A stretch of 15,723 nucleotides of DNA from an uncultured Eubacteriales bacterium (GCA_900545865.1 URAN01000069.1:1-15723); one strand, 5' to 3'; numbered from the stretch's first letter, positions 1 to 7,439 are shown. The notes: generated by a model not told the origin, from the sequence alone. Program-made: numbers and translations.

Positions 1-56
1 AAAGATGCCGAAATTATGCCTTTTCAGGCGGGTTCGGGTTACTCTCTTTCGGTTAA

Positions 57-293
57 TTAAAGCTCCGCAGATGCCTCTTGCTTTGCGTCATAGCAGATGT
101 CTTCCGCTTCTTCTTTCATATTCTTGAAAGTTTCGCGTGCATCATTCTGAAGCTTGATGCATTTGGCAAGTCCCGATACCGCGGTTTTGCGCGCCTTGTC
201 GCTTTTCAGCACTTTAACGCCGTAAGTCGCGGTGAGTATTCCGCCCACAAAAGCCAATACCTTTTCGTTCTTAACAAAATCAACAATCTTCAT
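57..293 (-). CDS. Small DUF6110-type membrane-associated protein of the feo locus
   Basis: A 78-residue protein of unknown function. Residues about 12-29 (VLAFVGGILTATYGVKVL) form one hydrophobic, glycine-containing segment. The rest is a charged, probably helical tail rich in Lys, Glu and Ala (NMKEEAEDICYDAKQEASAEL at the end). From memory of the family it resembles DUF6110 proteins, which occur near feo and metal-transport genes in Firmicutes; no search was run. The ATG at 293 is chosen over an in-frame ATG at 302 because the upstream GGAAAGGA is correctly spaced for 293 and would overlap the earlier start. It lies 186 bp downstream of the Cys-rich FeoB-associated gene on the same strand, so the two may share the promoter at 687-715. 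The 56 bases beyond its stop, to the window edge, show no start codon with a ribosome site. Confidence 0.75.
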   Translation of the reverse strand: MKIVDFVKNEKVLAFVGGILTATYGVKVLKSDKARKTAVSGLAKCIKLQNDARETFKNMKEEAEDICYDAKQEASAEL

Positions 294-355
294 AAAAAAC
301 ATCCTTTCCGTTTTTTGTTTTATTTATTATTTATTTTTTTAACAATTTTTTGCAT

Positions 356-382
356 CCTGTTTTTATCATTTGTAAAAACAGG
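356..382. other. Perfect 10-bp hairpin between the two small feo-associated genes
   Basis: CCTGTTTTTA (356-365) and TAAAAACAGG (373-382) are exact inverted repeats with a 7-nt loop. Neither strand has a T-run directly after the stem, so it is not a clear intrinsic terminator. It could be an mRNA processing or stability structure between the genes, or a regulator site. Nothing else gene-like is visible in 303-479. Confidence 0.5.
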
Positions 383-479
383 AATATAATAGCGGAAACA
401 GCGGCGGCACATATCAAATCGGCCGCAGAGCAGTCATTGTTTCCACAGATAAAATCAATGTTGATGAACATATGCCGTA

Positions 480-653
480 TTATCTGTTTTGTCCGTGACA
501 CTTACCGTGCAGGGCACAGTTCGCACAGCCGCATCCGCAGGAGGATTTTCCCTGAGCCTTGTCCTTTTTTATATGACGTATAATCAAAGCGACTATTGCC
601 AAAAGAATGATAAGAGTAATGATAGTACCTATATTGTTAATAATCCAAGTCAT
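480..653 (-). CDS. FeoB-associated Cys-rich membrane protein
   Basis: A 57-residue protein, MTWIINNIGTIITLIILLAI at its start, with one transmembrane segment (about residues 4-25) followed by a basic stop-transfer stretch (RHIKKDK). The short tail has five cysteines in a CGCGC-x2-C-x5-C arrangement (C39, C41, C43, C46, C52) plus two histidines. This matches the FeoB-associated Cys-rich membrane protein family (FeoB_associated, PF12669), small proteins encoded next to feoB and thought to help ferrous iron uptake or bind metal at the membrane. The tail is expected to face the cytoplasm, where it could receive Fe2+ from FeoB; that is inference. The start is supported by GGAGG placed 7 nt upstream. 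The gene follows feoB but has its own consensus promoter. Confidence 0.88.
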   Translation of the reverse strand: MTWIINNIGTIITLIILLAIVALIIRHIKKDKAQGKSSCGCGCANCALHGKCHGQNR

Positions 654-686
654 AGAAAAGTCCTCCTTATAGTATTGCTTAATCTA

Positions 687-715
687 ATTATAGTTAATAT
701 AAATGCGGTTGTCAA
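687..715 (-). promoter_or_regulatory. Consensus sigma-A promoter for the FeoB-associated gene
   Basis: On the minus strand TTGACA (715-710) and TATAAT (692-687) are separated by exactly 17 bp, a perfect match to the housekeeping consensus. Transcription should start near 680, giving a leader of about 27 nt with a strong AGGAGG before the ATG at 653. It lies in the gap between feoB and the small genes, so those genes can be expressed independently of feoAB. No GGTTAG repeats are present here, unlike the main feo promoter. Confidence 0.85.
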
Positions 716-758
716 GATGTTTCTTCGACATTTTTTGTTTTTTGTTGCCGCGGTAAAA

Positions 759-3269
759 TTATTTTACACTTACCGAAGCTTTGAGGGTGTTTGATTCTTT
801 ATACGGTTTAAAGAGCATATAGAGAATGAATGCGATTATCGCTATTGCTGCGATTAAACCGATAACGTTTACGCTGCCTGTGAACAATCCGCCTATCTGG
901 TTGATACAAAGTGCAACCGCGTATGCAAGAGCGCACTGATAACCGATAGCAAACCATGTCCATTTTGCGTTGTTCATTTCACGCTTGATTGCGCCGATTG
1001 CCGCAAAGCAGGGTGCGCACAAGAGGTTGAATACCAAGAACGAGTATGCGGTAACGCCTGTGAATGCAGCCGCTATGTTGCTGTATACCGACGCGTCGCC
1101 GCCGCCGTAGAGGATACCCATTGTACCAACAATGTTTTCTTTTGCAACAAGACCGGTAATTGATGCAACCGTTGCTTGCCAGTTACCCCAGCCGAGAGGC
1201 TTGAATATCCAAGCAATAGCGCCGCCGATTGAAGCCAAAATGCTCGAATCGATTTGGTCTTCCGTGAGCATTCCGAACTTGCCGTCAACCCAGCCAAAGT
1301 ATGTTGTGAACCATACGAATATGGTCGAAAGCAAGATGATTGTTCCCGCCTTTTTGATGAATGACCAGCCGCGTTCCCACATACTGCGCAGAACGTTTCC
1401 TACCGTCGGCATATGGTAAGCCGGAAGCTCCATAACGAACGGAGCGGGGTCGCCCGAGAACATCTTTGTCTTTTTAAGCATAATACCCGAGATTATGATT
1501 GCTGCCATTCCGATAAAGTAAGCGGAGGTTGCAACAACCGCGCTGCCTGCAAATATAGCACCGGCAATCATTGCGATAAACGGAACTTTTGCACCACAGG
1601 GTATAAATGTTGTTGTCATAATTGTCATCTTTCTGTCACGGTCATTCTCAATCGTTCGAGATGCCATAACGCCCGGAACACCACAGCCCGTACCGATAAG
1701 CATAGGAATGAACGATTTGCCCGAAAGACCGAACTTTCTGAAGATACGGTCGAGTACGAATGCGATTCTCGCCATATATCCGCAAGCCTCGAGGAATGCA
1801 AGGAGCAGGAACAATACGAGCATCTGAGGAACGAATCCCAAAACCGCGCCGACACCGGCAACGATACCGTCAAGAATAAGACCCGAGAGCCATTCCGAAC
1901 AATTTATCGAATTGAGTGCGTTCTCAACCAAAACGGGGATACCCGGAATCCAAACGCCGTAATCCGCAGGGTCGGGTTCGGTGCAGTCATACTTGTCATA
2001 AACTTCAACCGCTTCTGTCAAATCATCAAAAGACGATGTTACCTCTTCGTCAGCCATTGTCTCTTCATCGACAACGCTGTAGGTCGCCTCGTCAATACCC
2101 TTTTCCTTTACAGCAGCCGCGAAATCCGCGAGAGAGGTCTTTGCTGTTTCGGCATCAAAGTCTTCGCTTTCGGTATCGAGAGCGGATTGAATTTCTTCAA
2201 CATCAATGCCGTCTTTTTCAGCCTGTTCGATAAAGCCGTTTACTACTTCGGATGCGCCGCCGAATTCTTCGGACACTTCTTCATATGCTGCGCTGCCTAT
2301 TCCGAACAGATGCCAGCCGTCACCGAAAAGTCCGTCGTTTGCCCAATCGGTCGCTGCCGAACCTACGCCGACCATTGATATGTAGTATACAAGGAACATA
2401 ATTACCGCAAAAATCGGAAGACCGAGCCATCTGTTTGTAACAACGCGGTCGATTTTATCCGATGTCGAAAGCTGTCCGCTTGCCTTTTTCTTATAACAAC
2501 CGCGGATTAATTCAGAGATGTAAAGGTATCTTTCGTTTGTGATAATGCTCTCTGCATCATCGTCAAGCTCGGTCTCTGCCGCCTGAATGTCTTCCTCGAT
2601 GTGTTTCATAACGGTGGGGTCAATTTTAAGCGTTTCGAGAGCCTTGCTGTCGCGCTCAAAAATCTTGATTGCGTACCAGCGCTGTTGTTCCTCGGGCATA
2701 CTGTGCAAAGCCGCCTCTTCTATATGAGCGATTGCGTGTTCAACAGCGCCCGAGAATGTGTGCATCGGAACGGTTTTCGAGTTCTTTGCGGCTTTGATTG
2801 CTTCTTCCGCAGCCTGCATAACTCCGTCGCCTTTAAGTGCCGAAATCTCAACAACTCTGCATCCGAGTTCTCTCGATAATTCCGAAATGTTTATCTTGTC
2901 GCCGTTCTTTCTGACAATATCCATCATATTGATTGCGACAACAACCGGAATGCCAAGCTCGGTCAGTTGGGTTGTAAGATAGAGATTACGCTCTAAGTTC
3001 GTGCCGTCGATGATGTTCAAAATCGCGTCGGGGCGTTCACCGATGAGATAATTTCTCGCAACGACCTCCTCGAGTGTGTACGGCGAAAGCGAATAAATAC
3101 CCGGAAGGTCGGTGATGATAACGCCGTCATGCTTTTTAAGCTTTCCTTCTTTTTTCTCAACGGTAACACCCGGCCAGTTTCCGACGAACTGATTCGAGCC
3201 TGTCAGAGCGTTGAACAATGTAGTCTTACCACAGTTAGGGTTACCTGCAAGAGCAATTCTTGTGTTCAT
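759..3269 (-). CDS. feoB: Ferrous iron transporter FeoB
   Basis: GTP-dependent Fe2+ permease of the cytoplasmic membrane, 836 residues. The N-terminal G domain has all five motifs: G1 GNPNCGKT (9-16), G2 Thr36 in GVTVEKKEG, G3 DLPG (54-57), G4 NMMD (114-117) and G5 SAL (143-145). A helical spacer follows to about residue 270. The membrane domain then carries the two conserved Gate repeats, with GCGVPGVMASR and PCGAKVPFI, and the cysteines proposed to line the Fe2+ path. Between the first membrane helix and the next lies an acidic soluble loop of about 125 residues (roughly 305-430), longer than in E. coli FeoB. The start has GGAGAG about 6 nt upstream. It is the last gene of the feoA-feoA-feoB unit, with a 70-bp gap after feoA. 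Confidence 0.97.
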   Translation of the reverse strand: MNTRIALAGNPNCGKTTLFNALTGSNQFVGNWPGVTVEKKEGKLKKHDGVIITDLPGIYSLSPYTLEEVVARNYLIGERPDAILNIIDGTNLERNLYLTTQLTELGIPVVVAINMMDIVRKNGDKINISELSRELGCRVVEISALKGDGVMQAAEEAIKAAKNSKTVPMHTFSGAVEHAIAHIEEAALHSMPEEQQRWYAIKIFERDSKALETLKIDPTVMKHIEEDIQAAETELDDDAESIITNERYLYISELIRGCYKKKASGQLSTSDKIDRVVTNRWLGLPIFAVIMFLVYYISMVGVGSAATDWANDGLFGDGWHLFGIGSAAYEEVSEEFGGASEVVNGFIEQAEKDGIDVEEIQSALDTESEDFDAETAKTSLADFAAAVKEKGIDEATYSVVDEETMADEEVTSSFDDLTEAVEVYDKYDCTEPDPADYGVWIPGIPVLVENALNSINCSEWLSGLILDGIVAGVGAVLGFVPQMLVLFLLLAFLEACGYMARIAFVLDRIFRKFGLSGKSFIPMLIGTGCGVPGVMASRTIENDRDRKMTIMTTTFIPCGAKVPFIAMIAGAIFAGSAVVATSAYFIGMAAIIISGIMLKKTKMFSGDPAPFVMELPAYHMPTVGNVLRSMWERGWSFIKKAGTIILLSTIFVWFTTYFGWVDGKFGMLTEDQIDSSILASIGGAIAWIFKPLGWGNWQATVASITGLVAKENIVGTMGILYGGGDASVYSNIAAAFTGVTAYSFLVFNLLCAPCFAAIGAIKREMNNAKWTWFAIGYQCALAYAVALCINQIGGLFTGSVNVIGLIAAIAIIAFILYMLFKPYKESNTLKASVSVK

Positions 3270-3339
3270 ATATTTCTCTCCTTTAAATTATTTACTGCAT
3301 TTGTGCCTTTGCGTATTATAAAATAAGTTCGATAAGAGT

Positions 3340-3561
3340 TTATTTTATTTCTATCATCTCGGCATCGGCTTTTCTGAGGGATAATTCATACCCTCTTACC
3401 GTTACCTCAATCGGGTCGCCGAGAGGGGCAACTTTTCTTATGTACACGGATACACCTTTTGTTATACCCATATCCATAATTCTGCGCTTTACCGCGCCTT
3501 CACCGTGAAGCTTTACCACGGTCACTGTCTGACCGATTTTTGCCTCTTTTAAAGTGTTCAT
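3340..3561 (-). CDS. feoA: FeoA domain protein (second of two)
   Basis: A 73-residue SH3-like FeoA protein, cytoplasmic partner of FeoB in Fe2+ uptake. The core GEGAVKRRIMDMGITKGV-x-VYIRKVAPLGDPIEV and the ending GYELSLRKADAEMIEI are typical for FeoA, including the LxLR-like strand before the C-terminus. A strong AAGGAGG lies upstream of the ATG at 3561. It sits between the other feoA gene and feoB in one transcription unit. Having two separate FeoA proteins is common in clostridial feo operons; their division of labour is not known. Confidence 0.94.
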   Translation of the reverse strand: MNTLKEAKIGQTVTVVKLHGEGAVKRRIMDMGITKGVSVYIRKVAPLGDPIEVTVRGYELSLRKADAEMIEIK

Positions 3562-3625
3562 AGTTTTTCCTCCTTAATTTTATATATTTAAATTTAATAT
3601 TTTACAAGATAATTCAAAAACGCGC

Positions 3626-3838
3626 CTAAATCATAATTTTGCGCGCCATTTCCTCGCTTATGGCAACCCTTGCCTCTTTGACGTTCACGATTACGTTTCC
3701 GCCGAGCGAGTTCACGATTTGGACGTTTCCGCCCACAACAAATCCAAGGTTTTCAAGATGTTTTTTTACCTCGGGTGTTCCTCCGATTTTTCTTATCACA
3801 TTGTTCTCACCGATATTTGCTAAACAAAGCGGCATCAT
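3626..3838 (-). CDS. feoA: FeoA domain protein (first of two)
   Basis: A 70-residue FeoA-type protein: the strand pattern IRKIGGTPEVKKHLENLGFV, a central GGNVQIVNSLGGNVIVNV and a final EARVAISEEMARKIMI. It is first in the feo operon, with the regulated promoter about 90 bp upstream. GGAGG lies 8 nt before the ATG at 3838; a second ATG follows directly, so the start is uncertain by one codon. It differs clearly from the neighbouring 73-residue FeoA, so this is an old duplication or separate recruitment. Confidence 0.92.
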   Translation of the reverse strand: MMPLCLANIGENNVIRKIGGTPEVKKHLENLGFVVGGNVQIVNSLGGNVIVNVKEARVAISEEMARKIMI

Positions 3839-3897
3839 ATAAACAACCTCCTGATTAATATATTATATTAGACAAGCCTATTCGTAATTCATAATTC

Positions 3898-3921
3898 ATA
3901 GGTTAGCTCTTGCTAACCTAT
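3898..3921. promoter_or_regulatory. Inverted repeat operator 1 of the feo promoter (DtxR/IdeR-like half-sites)
   Basis: ATAGGTTAGC (3898-3907), loop TCTT, GCTAACCTAT (3912-3921): a perfect 10-bp dyad. The half-site AGGTTAG resembles that of the iron-responsive DtxR/IdeR box (TTAGGTTAG..CTAACCTAA), although the half-sites are a few bases further apart here. It lies just downstream of the -10 element of the feo promoter, near the expected transcription start, where a bound repressor would block transcription under iron sufficiency. Confidence 0.7.
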
Positions 3922-3922
3922 C

Positions 3923-3950
3923 ATCGGTTAGTTTATCATAACTAACCGAT
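3923..3950. promoter_or_regulatory. Inverted repeat operator 2 covering the feo promoter spacer and -10
   Basis: ATCGGTTAGTT (3923-3933), loop TATCAT, AACTAACCGAT (3940-3950): a perfect 11-bp dyad with the same GGTTAG/CTAACC core as operator 1. It begins two bases after the -35 element on the minus strand and contains the -10 hexamer. The gap between half-site cores is 10 bp here against 6 bp in operator 1. Confidence 0.7.
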
Positions 3951-3958
3951 TTTGTCAA
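3930..3958 (-). promoter_or_regulatory. Promoter of the feoA-feoA-feoB operon
   Basis: On the minus strand TTGACA (3958-3953), a 17-bp spacer, then TAAACT (3935-3930). The -35 is consensus and the -10 matches at 4 of 6 positions. The spacer and -10 are filled by a GGTTAG/CTAACC dyad, which argues for repression by a metal-sensing regulator. The first feoA start is about 90 bp downstream, leaving room for the second dyad in the leader. Confidence 0.72.
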
Positions 3959-3999
3959 TATATTTTTAAGAAAATTTTTCAAAAAATAGTGTATTTGTC

Positions 4000-4034
4000 A
4001 AAAAGCACATCAGACCAACAAAAAACAGATGTGC
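4000..4034 (-). terminator. Intrinsic terminator downstream of the AraC-family gene
   Basis: Reading the minus strand after the stop at 4089, GCACATC (4034-4028) pairs with GATGTGC (4011-4005) across a 16-nt loop and is followed by a run of five T. It separates the regulator gene from the feo promoter, which is transcribed in the same direction. Confidence 0.65.
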
Positions 4035-4088
4035 GATTGTGCAAAATTGCGACAAAATTCGATTTTCGGGCTTGGATTCGATGAAATT

Positions 4089-5015
4089 TTAGTTCTGCTC
4101 TTTATAATTATGCGTGCGATAGCGATAGTGTGACGGAGTTTCACCTGTATGCTTGGTAAAAAGCTTGGTGAAATAGTATTGATTTCCGAATCCGAGTTCG
4201 GACGCTATTTCGGAGATGAGCAGGTTCGGCGAGTTAAAAAGCAGCTCTTTTGCGCGCGCGAGTTTATATTCGTTTATATAACTTATCGGTGTTGTGCCGA
4301 AATAGTGTTTGAAATAGCGGATAAGCTGTTGCTTTGACACGTTACAGTGCGCCGCCAAATCGGTTAGCGATATTTGTTCCGAGTAATGGCGTGAGATATA
4401 GCTTACCGCTTTTTTGAGCTTTTGTGGTACACCCGACTCGGTGTGAACGTTGCGCCACGCCGCAGCCGAGTCAATCGTTGTTTGAGAAATAAGTGATAAA
4501 ATCGTACAAAGGTTTATACAGGATTGAAGGTTGCACATAAGCTTTCGTCCCGATGAAAGCTTGGCGATGCCATAGAGCATTTCGTTTATCATTTTTAATG
4601 TGTTTTTGTCGGTGAGAGATGTTTTGTTTCCTATATATATACGTGACGGATAAGAGAGGACGGGGTCGCCGTCGAGAAGCTCGTCATCGATTTTTTTGTA
4701 TGTTCGGTTAAGCTCGTCCAAAAGTTCGTGCGGTTCGAGCTGGGTTATTTCTGATGAGGTTGAAAAGTGAATATAGTGCATGGTGCAAAGCTCGCCGTCA
4801 ATGGGGCGGCGTTCATAGGAGTGTTCGGACGGTACAAAAAATACATCGCCGGGACACAGGAGATAGCTTTCGCCGTCACAGTCAATGCGGCACTTTCCGT
4901 TCGTTATTATAATAAGTATGTTGTCATGGTCGGTTATACTCCAAACCGTGTTTCTGACAACGGAATAGAACTTTTGTATGGTCGGTATTTTTTCGAGTTC
5001 AAAGCTGTAGAACAT
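4089..5015 (-). CDS. AraC-family transcriptional regulator
   Basis: A 308-residue DNA-binding regulator. The N-terminal part (about 20-100) is a cupin-like AraC ligand domain, with DGESYLLCPGDVFFVPSEHS in the position of the usual GD-x-x-x-x-P barrel strand. The C-terminal 100 residues hold two helix-turn-helix motifs: ISLTDLAAHCNVSKQQLIRY and ISEIASELGFGNQYYFTKLF, followed by the conserved TGETPSHYR signature. It is divergent from the oxidoreductase operon starting at 5193, which makes it the likely regulator of that operon, and its ligand is probably the substrate or a derivative. The ATG at 5015 has GAGGTGAG about 9 nt upstream. The family usually activates transcription of adjacent carbohydrate genes. 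Confidence 0.93.
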   Translation of the reverse strand: MFYSFELEKIPTIQKFYSVVRNTVWSITDHDNILIIITNGKCRIDCDGESYLLCPGDVFFVPSEHSYERRPIDGELCTMHYIHFSTSSEITQLEPHELLDELNRTYKKIDDELLDGDPVLSYPSRIYIGNKTSLTDKNTLKMINEMLYGIAKLSSGRKLMCNLQSCINLCTILSLISQTTIDSAAAWRNVHTESGVPQKLKKAVSYISRHYSEQISLTDLAAHCNVSKQQLIRYFKHYFGTTPISYINEYKLARAKELLFNSPNLLISEIASELGFGNQYYFTKLFTKHTGETPSHYRYRTHNYKEQN

Positions 5016-5050
5016 AGATTTTTCTCACCTCGGTATGCTCGTATAAAGCG

Positions 5051-5098
5051 ACATTTTTTGCAAAATGTTAATATAGTATAAATTTTTGAGCATATAAT
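5051..5098 (+). promoter_or_regulatory. Putative AraC-activated promoter of the oxidoreductase operon
   Basis: ACATTTT (5051-5057), TTGC, AAAATGT (5062-5068) is a perfect 7-bp dyad. A TATAAT (5093-5098) lies 25 bp to its right. The -35 position for that TATAAT (about 5070-5075, AATATA) is far from consensus and abuts the dyad, the arrangement expected for a promoter that needs an activator bound next to RNA polymerase. This placement is inferred; other weak -10 elements such as TATTAT at 5107 are possible. Confidence 0.45.
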
Positions 5099-5124
5099 CT
5101 ATTTACTATTATACCAGAAAATCG

Positions 5125-5165
5125 TAAAATGTAAATACAAAATTAAATATTATTTTTACATTTTA
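5125..5165. promoter_or_regulatory. Second AAAATGT/ACATTTT inverted repeat in the AraC-oxidoreductase gap
   Basis: TAAAATGTAAA (5125-5135) and TTTACATTTTA (5155-5165) are perfect inverted repeats separated by 19 bp. They contain the same AAAATGT word as the dyad at 5051-5068, so this 180-bp gap has four copies in two dyads. They are best explained as sites for the divergent AraC-type regulator; a leader hairpin just upstream of the ribosome site at 5181 is the alternative. Confidence 0.5.
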
Positions 5166-5192
5166 AAGTAATTAAAATATGAGGTGGTAAAA

Positions 5193-6296
5193 ATGGATAA
5201 ATCCCAAAAAAAGGTATGGAAGGTAGCGGTTGTCGGATGCGGCGCTTTTGCAAATTGGCAGTACCTGCCGAATATTCGCAAAGAGGCAAACGCAGAGATA
5301 GTTGCGGCGGTCGATATTATACCCGAGCGCGCTCAAAAGGCGTGTGAAGATTATAATATTCCGAATTGGTACGAGAGCGTTTATGAGCTTATCGAAAAAT
5401 GCGATTTTGATATTGCGATAGACGCAGCATCGATTCAGGCGCATCACGAGATAAATATGGCGGTTCTCGGCGCAGCCAAGCATCTGATTTCGCAAAAACC
5501 CGCCGCACCGTCTGTTGAGATGCTCAACGAACAGATTAACCTTGCGAAAGAAAAGGGTGTAAAATATGTGTGCGTTCCGATTCACGCAATGAGATATGAC
5601 CTTAATATCGCAAAACAGATGATGGCTGACGGCACGATAGGCACGCCGTATTACGCAAAGTGCAATATGTCGCACGGCGGCCCCGAATACTTTCAGTATC
5701 GTGACGCCGACCCGTCATGGTTCTTTGAACCGGGCGCGGGCGCGTTGGTCGATATGGGCGTTCACGGGTTACAGATTATAACGACCTTGTTTGGCGCGGC
5801 GAAAAAGATTGCGTGTATGGCAAAGGTTACAACCCCCGAGAGGACGGTTCGTTCGGGCGCGTATAACGGAAAGAAGATAGATGCGACCAAGATTCCCGAC
5901 CAGTATGTAATAACGCTTGATTTCGGCGAAGGAAAAATGGCGTTGGTTGACACGGGATTTTCTCAAAAGGCAACAAAAGCGCCCCAGCTCGAAATTTACG
6001 GTGACAAGGGAACGATTGCGGTAACAAAGCCGTATATGACAAACCCGATACCCGATGTTTATATGGATTGCCCCGAAAAGGGAATCCGCGGTTGGGTTAC
6101 GCCGATGGAGTGGGAGAATCCGCCGAAAAAACTCAACAGCCAGTGCTGTTGCTTGGCTGACTTGATTGACGCGATAGAAAATGACAAAGAACCCGTTTTG
6201 TCGCCCGAACAGGCTCGGCACATTCTTGAAATAATGTGCAAGATTCCCGAGGCAATCGAGAGCGGCGCAACGGTTGAACTTGAGACAACGTTTTAA
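5193..6296 (+). CDS. Gfo/Idh/MocA-family oxidoreductase (His-type), first of four
   Basis: A 367-residue NAD(P)-dependent oxidoreductase of the glucose-fructose oxidoreductase/inositol dehydrogenase family, which moves hydride on sugar, cyclitol or glycoside hydroxyls. The Rossmann loop is VVGCGAFA (about 13-20). The family EKP motif is QKP here, with the active-site Lys at 102. The catalytic segment is D187-M-G-V-H191, placing this in the group with an active-site histidine. The ATG at 5193 is preferred to a GTG at 5184 because GAGGTGG at 5181-5187 is the ribosome site of the ATG and overlaps the GTG. It is the first gene of the operon, divergent from the AraC regulator, and the next gene follows after 15 bp. 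The substrate cannot be read from the sequence. Confidence 0.9.
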   Translation: MDKSQKKVWKVAVVGCGAFANWQYLPNIRKEANAEIVAAVDIIPERAQKACEDYNIPNWYESVYELIEKCDFDIAIDAASIQAHHEINMAVLGAAKHLISQKPAAPSVEMLNEQINLAKEKGVKYVCVPIHAMRYDLNIAKQMMADGTIGTPYYAKCNMSHGGPEYFQYRDADPSWFFEPGAGALVDMGVHGLQIITTLFGAAKKIACMAKVTTPERTVRSGAYNGKKIDATKIPDQYVITLDFGEGKMALVDTGFSQKATKAPQLEIYGDKGTIAVTKPYMTNPIPDVYMDCPEKGIRGWVTPMEWENPPKKLNSQCCCLADLIDAIENDKEPVLSPEQARHILEIMCKIPEAIESGATVELETTF

Positions 6297-6311
6297 TCCG
6301 GAGGTATAGAT

Positions 6312-7397
6312 ATGGCTTACAAAAAACTCCGTGCGGCGCTTATCGGAATGTCGCACGTTCATGTACATAACCTTACGAGGGATTTCCAAAGATACCCCGA
6401 AAGGCTCGAAATTATCGGGATTGCCGATGTTCCGCCCTACACCGATGAAGAGCGCGAAATGCGCATAAAGTTTAACGTTCCCGAGTGTCTGGGTCTTAAA
6501 ATTTGGGATGATTACAAAGAGCTTTTGGCACAGGACATAGATGTGGCGATTGTTACAACCGATATAAAAGACCACGCGCGTGTCGCAGAGGAAATTTTGG
6601 CAATGGGTATAAACGTTGTTGCCGAAAAGCCGATGGCTCTTGATATGGAGGACGCAAGACGTATGTACCGTGCGGCTCACAAAAGCACGGCGGAGCTTAT
6701 TATAAACTGGCCGATTGCGTGGTTCCCTGCGTTCCGCAAGACAAAAGAGCTTGCCGACAGCGGCGTGATAGGCGATGTCCTCAGAGTGCATTACAGAAGT
6801 CCGTCAACGAGAGGACCGTACCAGCTCAATCAGTACACGCCCGAGGAGCTTTCAAAACTTTGGTGGTATAAGCACGACCGCGGCGGCGGCTCGATATGCG
6901 ACTATGCCGGATACGGATGTGTGTTATCGACATGGATAACGGGCAAGACGGCAAAGCGCGTGAGCGGCTTTAAAAAGAATTTCTTCCTGCCGTTCTCGGA
7001 TGTAGAGGATTATTCGACCTTTACAATTGATTTCGGTGACGCAATAGGTCTTATTGAGGGTTCGTGGTCAACGATGAACAACGGTGAGATTGCAACAGGC
7101 CCCGTTATTTTCGGAACGGAAGGAGTAATAGTTGCGGACAGGTTTGACCCTGTGGTAAAGGTGTATAAAGACTTGATTCCGTACAAGCCGTCACCGACAC
7201 CGAACGAAGTCTATGAGACAAAAGAGATAGAGGATAACATCGCGAAAAATGTTATCGACCACCTTTCGGACGGCGCACCGCTTTATGATATGATAACGCT
7301 TGATTTTAATATGAAGGCAATGGTTGCGTTTGACGCAGGCCGCCGTTCATGCGAAAGCGGCGTAATCGAAACGGCGGAAGAACCGTTTCAGGGATAG
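6312..7397 (+). CDS. Gfo/Idh/MocA-family oxidoreductase (Tyr-type), second of four
   Basis: A 361-residue oxidoreductase. The dinucleotide loop is unusual: ALIGMSHVHVHN (about 9-20), with a G-x-x-H-x-H-V pattern instead of G-x-G-x-x-A. The EKP motif is intact with Lys106. The catalytic segment is D197-Y-A-G-Y201-G-C, so a tyrosine sits where the first and third paralogues have histidine, as in glucose-fructose oxidoreductase itself. It is clearly paralogous to the gene at 8802: both share NWP-x-x-W-x-P, SK-x-WW and GGG...YGC. GGAGG stands about 8 nt before the ATG. It is co-transcribed with the first gene and separated from the third by 137 bp containing a small hairpin. Confidence 0.9.
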   Translation: MAYKKLRAALIGMSHVHVHNLTRDFQRYPERLEIIGIADVPPYTDEEREMRIKFNVPECLGLKIWDDYKELLAQDIDVAIVTTDIKDHARVAEEILAMGINVVAEKPMALDMEDARRMYRAAHKSTAELIINWPIAWFPAFRKTKELADSGVIGDVLRVHYRSPSTRGPYQLNQYTPEELSKLWWYKHDRGGGSICDYAGYGCVLSTWITGKTAKRVSGFKKNFFLPFSDVEDYSTFTIDFGDAIGLIEGSWSTMNNGEIATGPVIFGTEGVIVADRFDPVVKVYKDLIPYKPSPTPNEVYETKEIEDNIAKNVIDHLSDGAPLYDMITLDFNMKAMVAFDAGRRSCESGVIETAEEPFQG

Positions 7398-7424
7398 ATA
7401 AAAATAATGTATGCATCCCTCTCG

Positions 7425-7439
7425 CAAGCGTTACGCTTG
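7425..7439. other. Short hairpin in the gap between the second and third oxidoreductase genes
   Basis: CAAGCG, loop TTA, CGCTTG is a perfect 6-bp stem. There is no T-run behind it. A TATAAT at 7494-7499 has no recognisable -35 partner. The stem may slow decay or adjust expression between the genes. No other structure is visible in 7398-7534. Confidence 0.35.

Noticed and set aside
356..382. Intrinsic terminator between the two small feo-associated genes
   Set aside because: The stem is perfect, but no T-run follows on either strand.
1413..2378. 321-codon plus-strand frame inside feoB
   Set aside because: feoB on the other strand has every expected motif across this stretch; the antisense product has no recognisable feature.
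6312..6380. Loss of NAD binding or pseudogene status of the second oxidoreductase because GxGxxA is missing
   Set aside because: The same altered loop is kept in the paralogue at 8802, and EKP and the Tyr active site are intact in both, so it is a subfamily trait and not decay.
5769..6791. Long minus-strand open frame of 340 codons opposite the first two oxidoreductases
   Set aside because: It overlaps two well supported genes, has no ribosome site or family resemblance, and its composition is that of an antisense shadow. The same holds for the minus-strand frames at 5172-5675 and 9636-10229.
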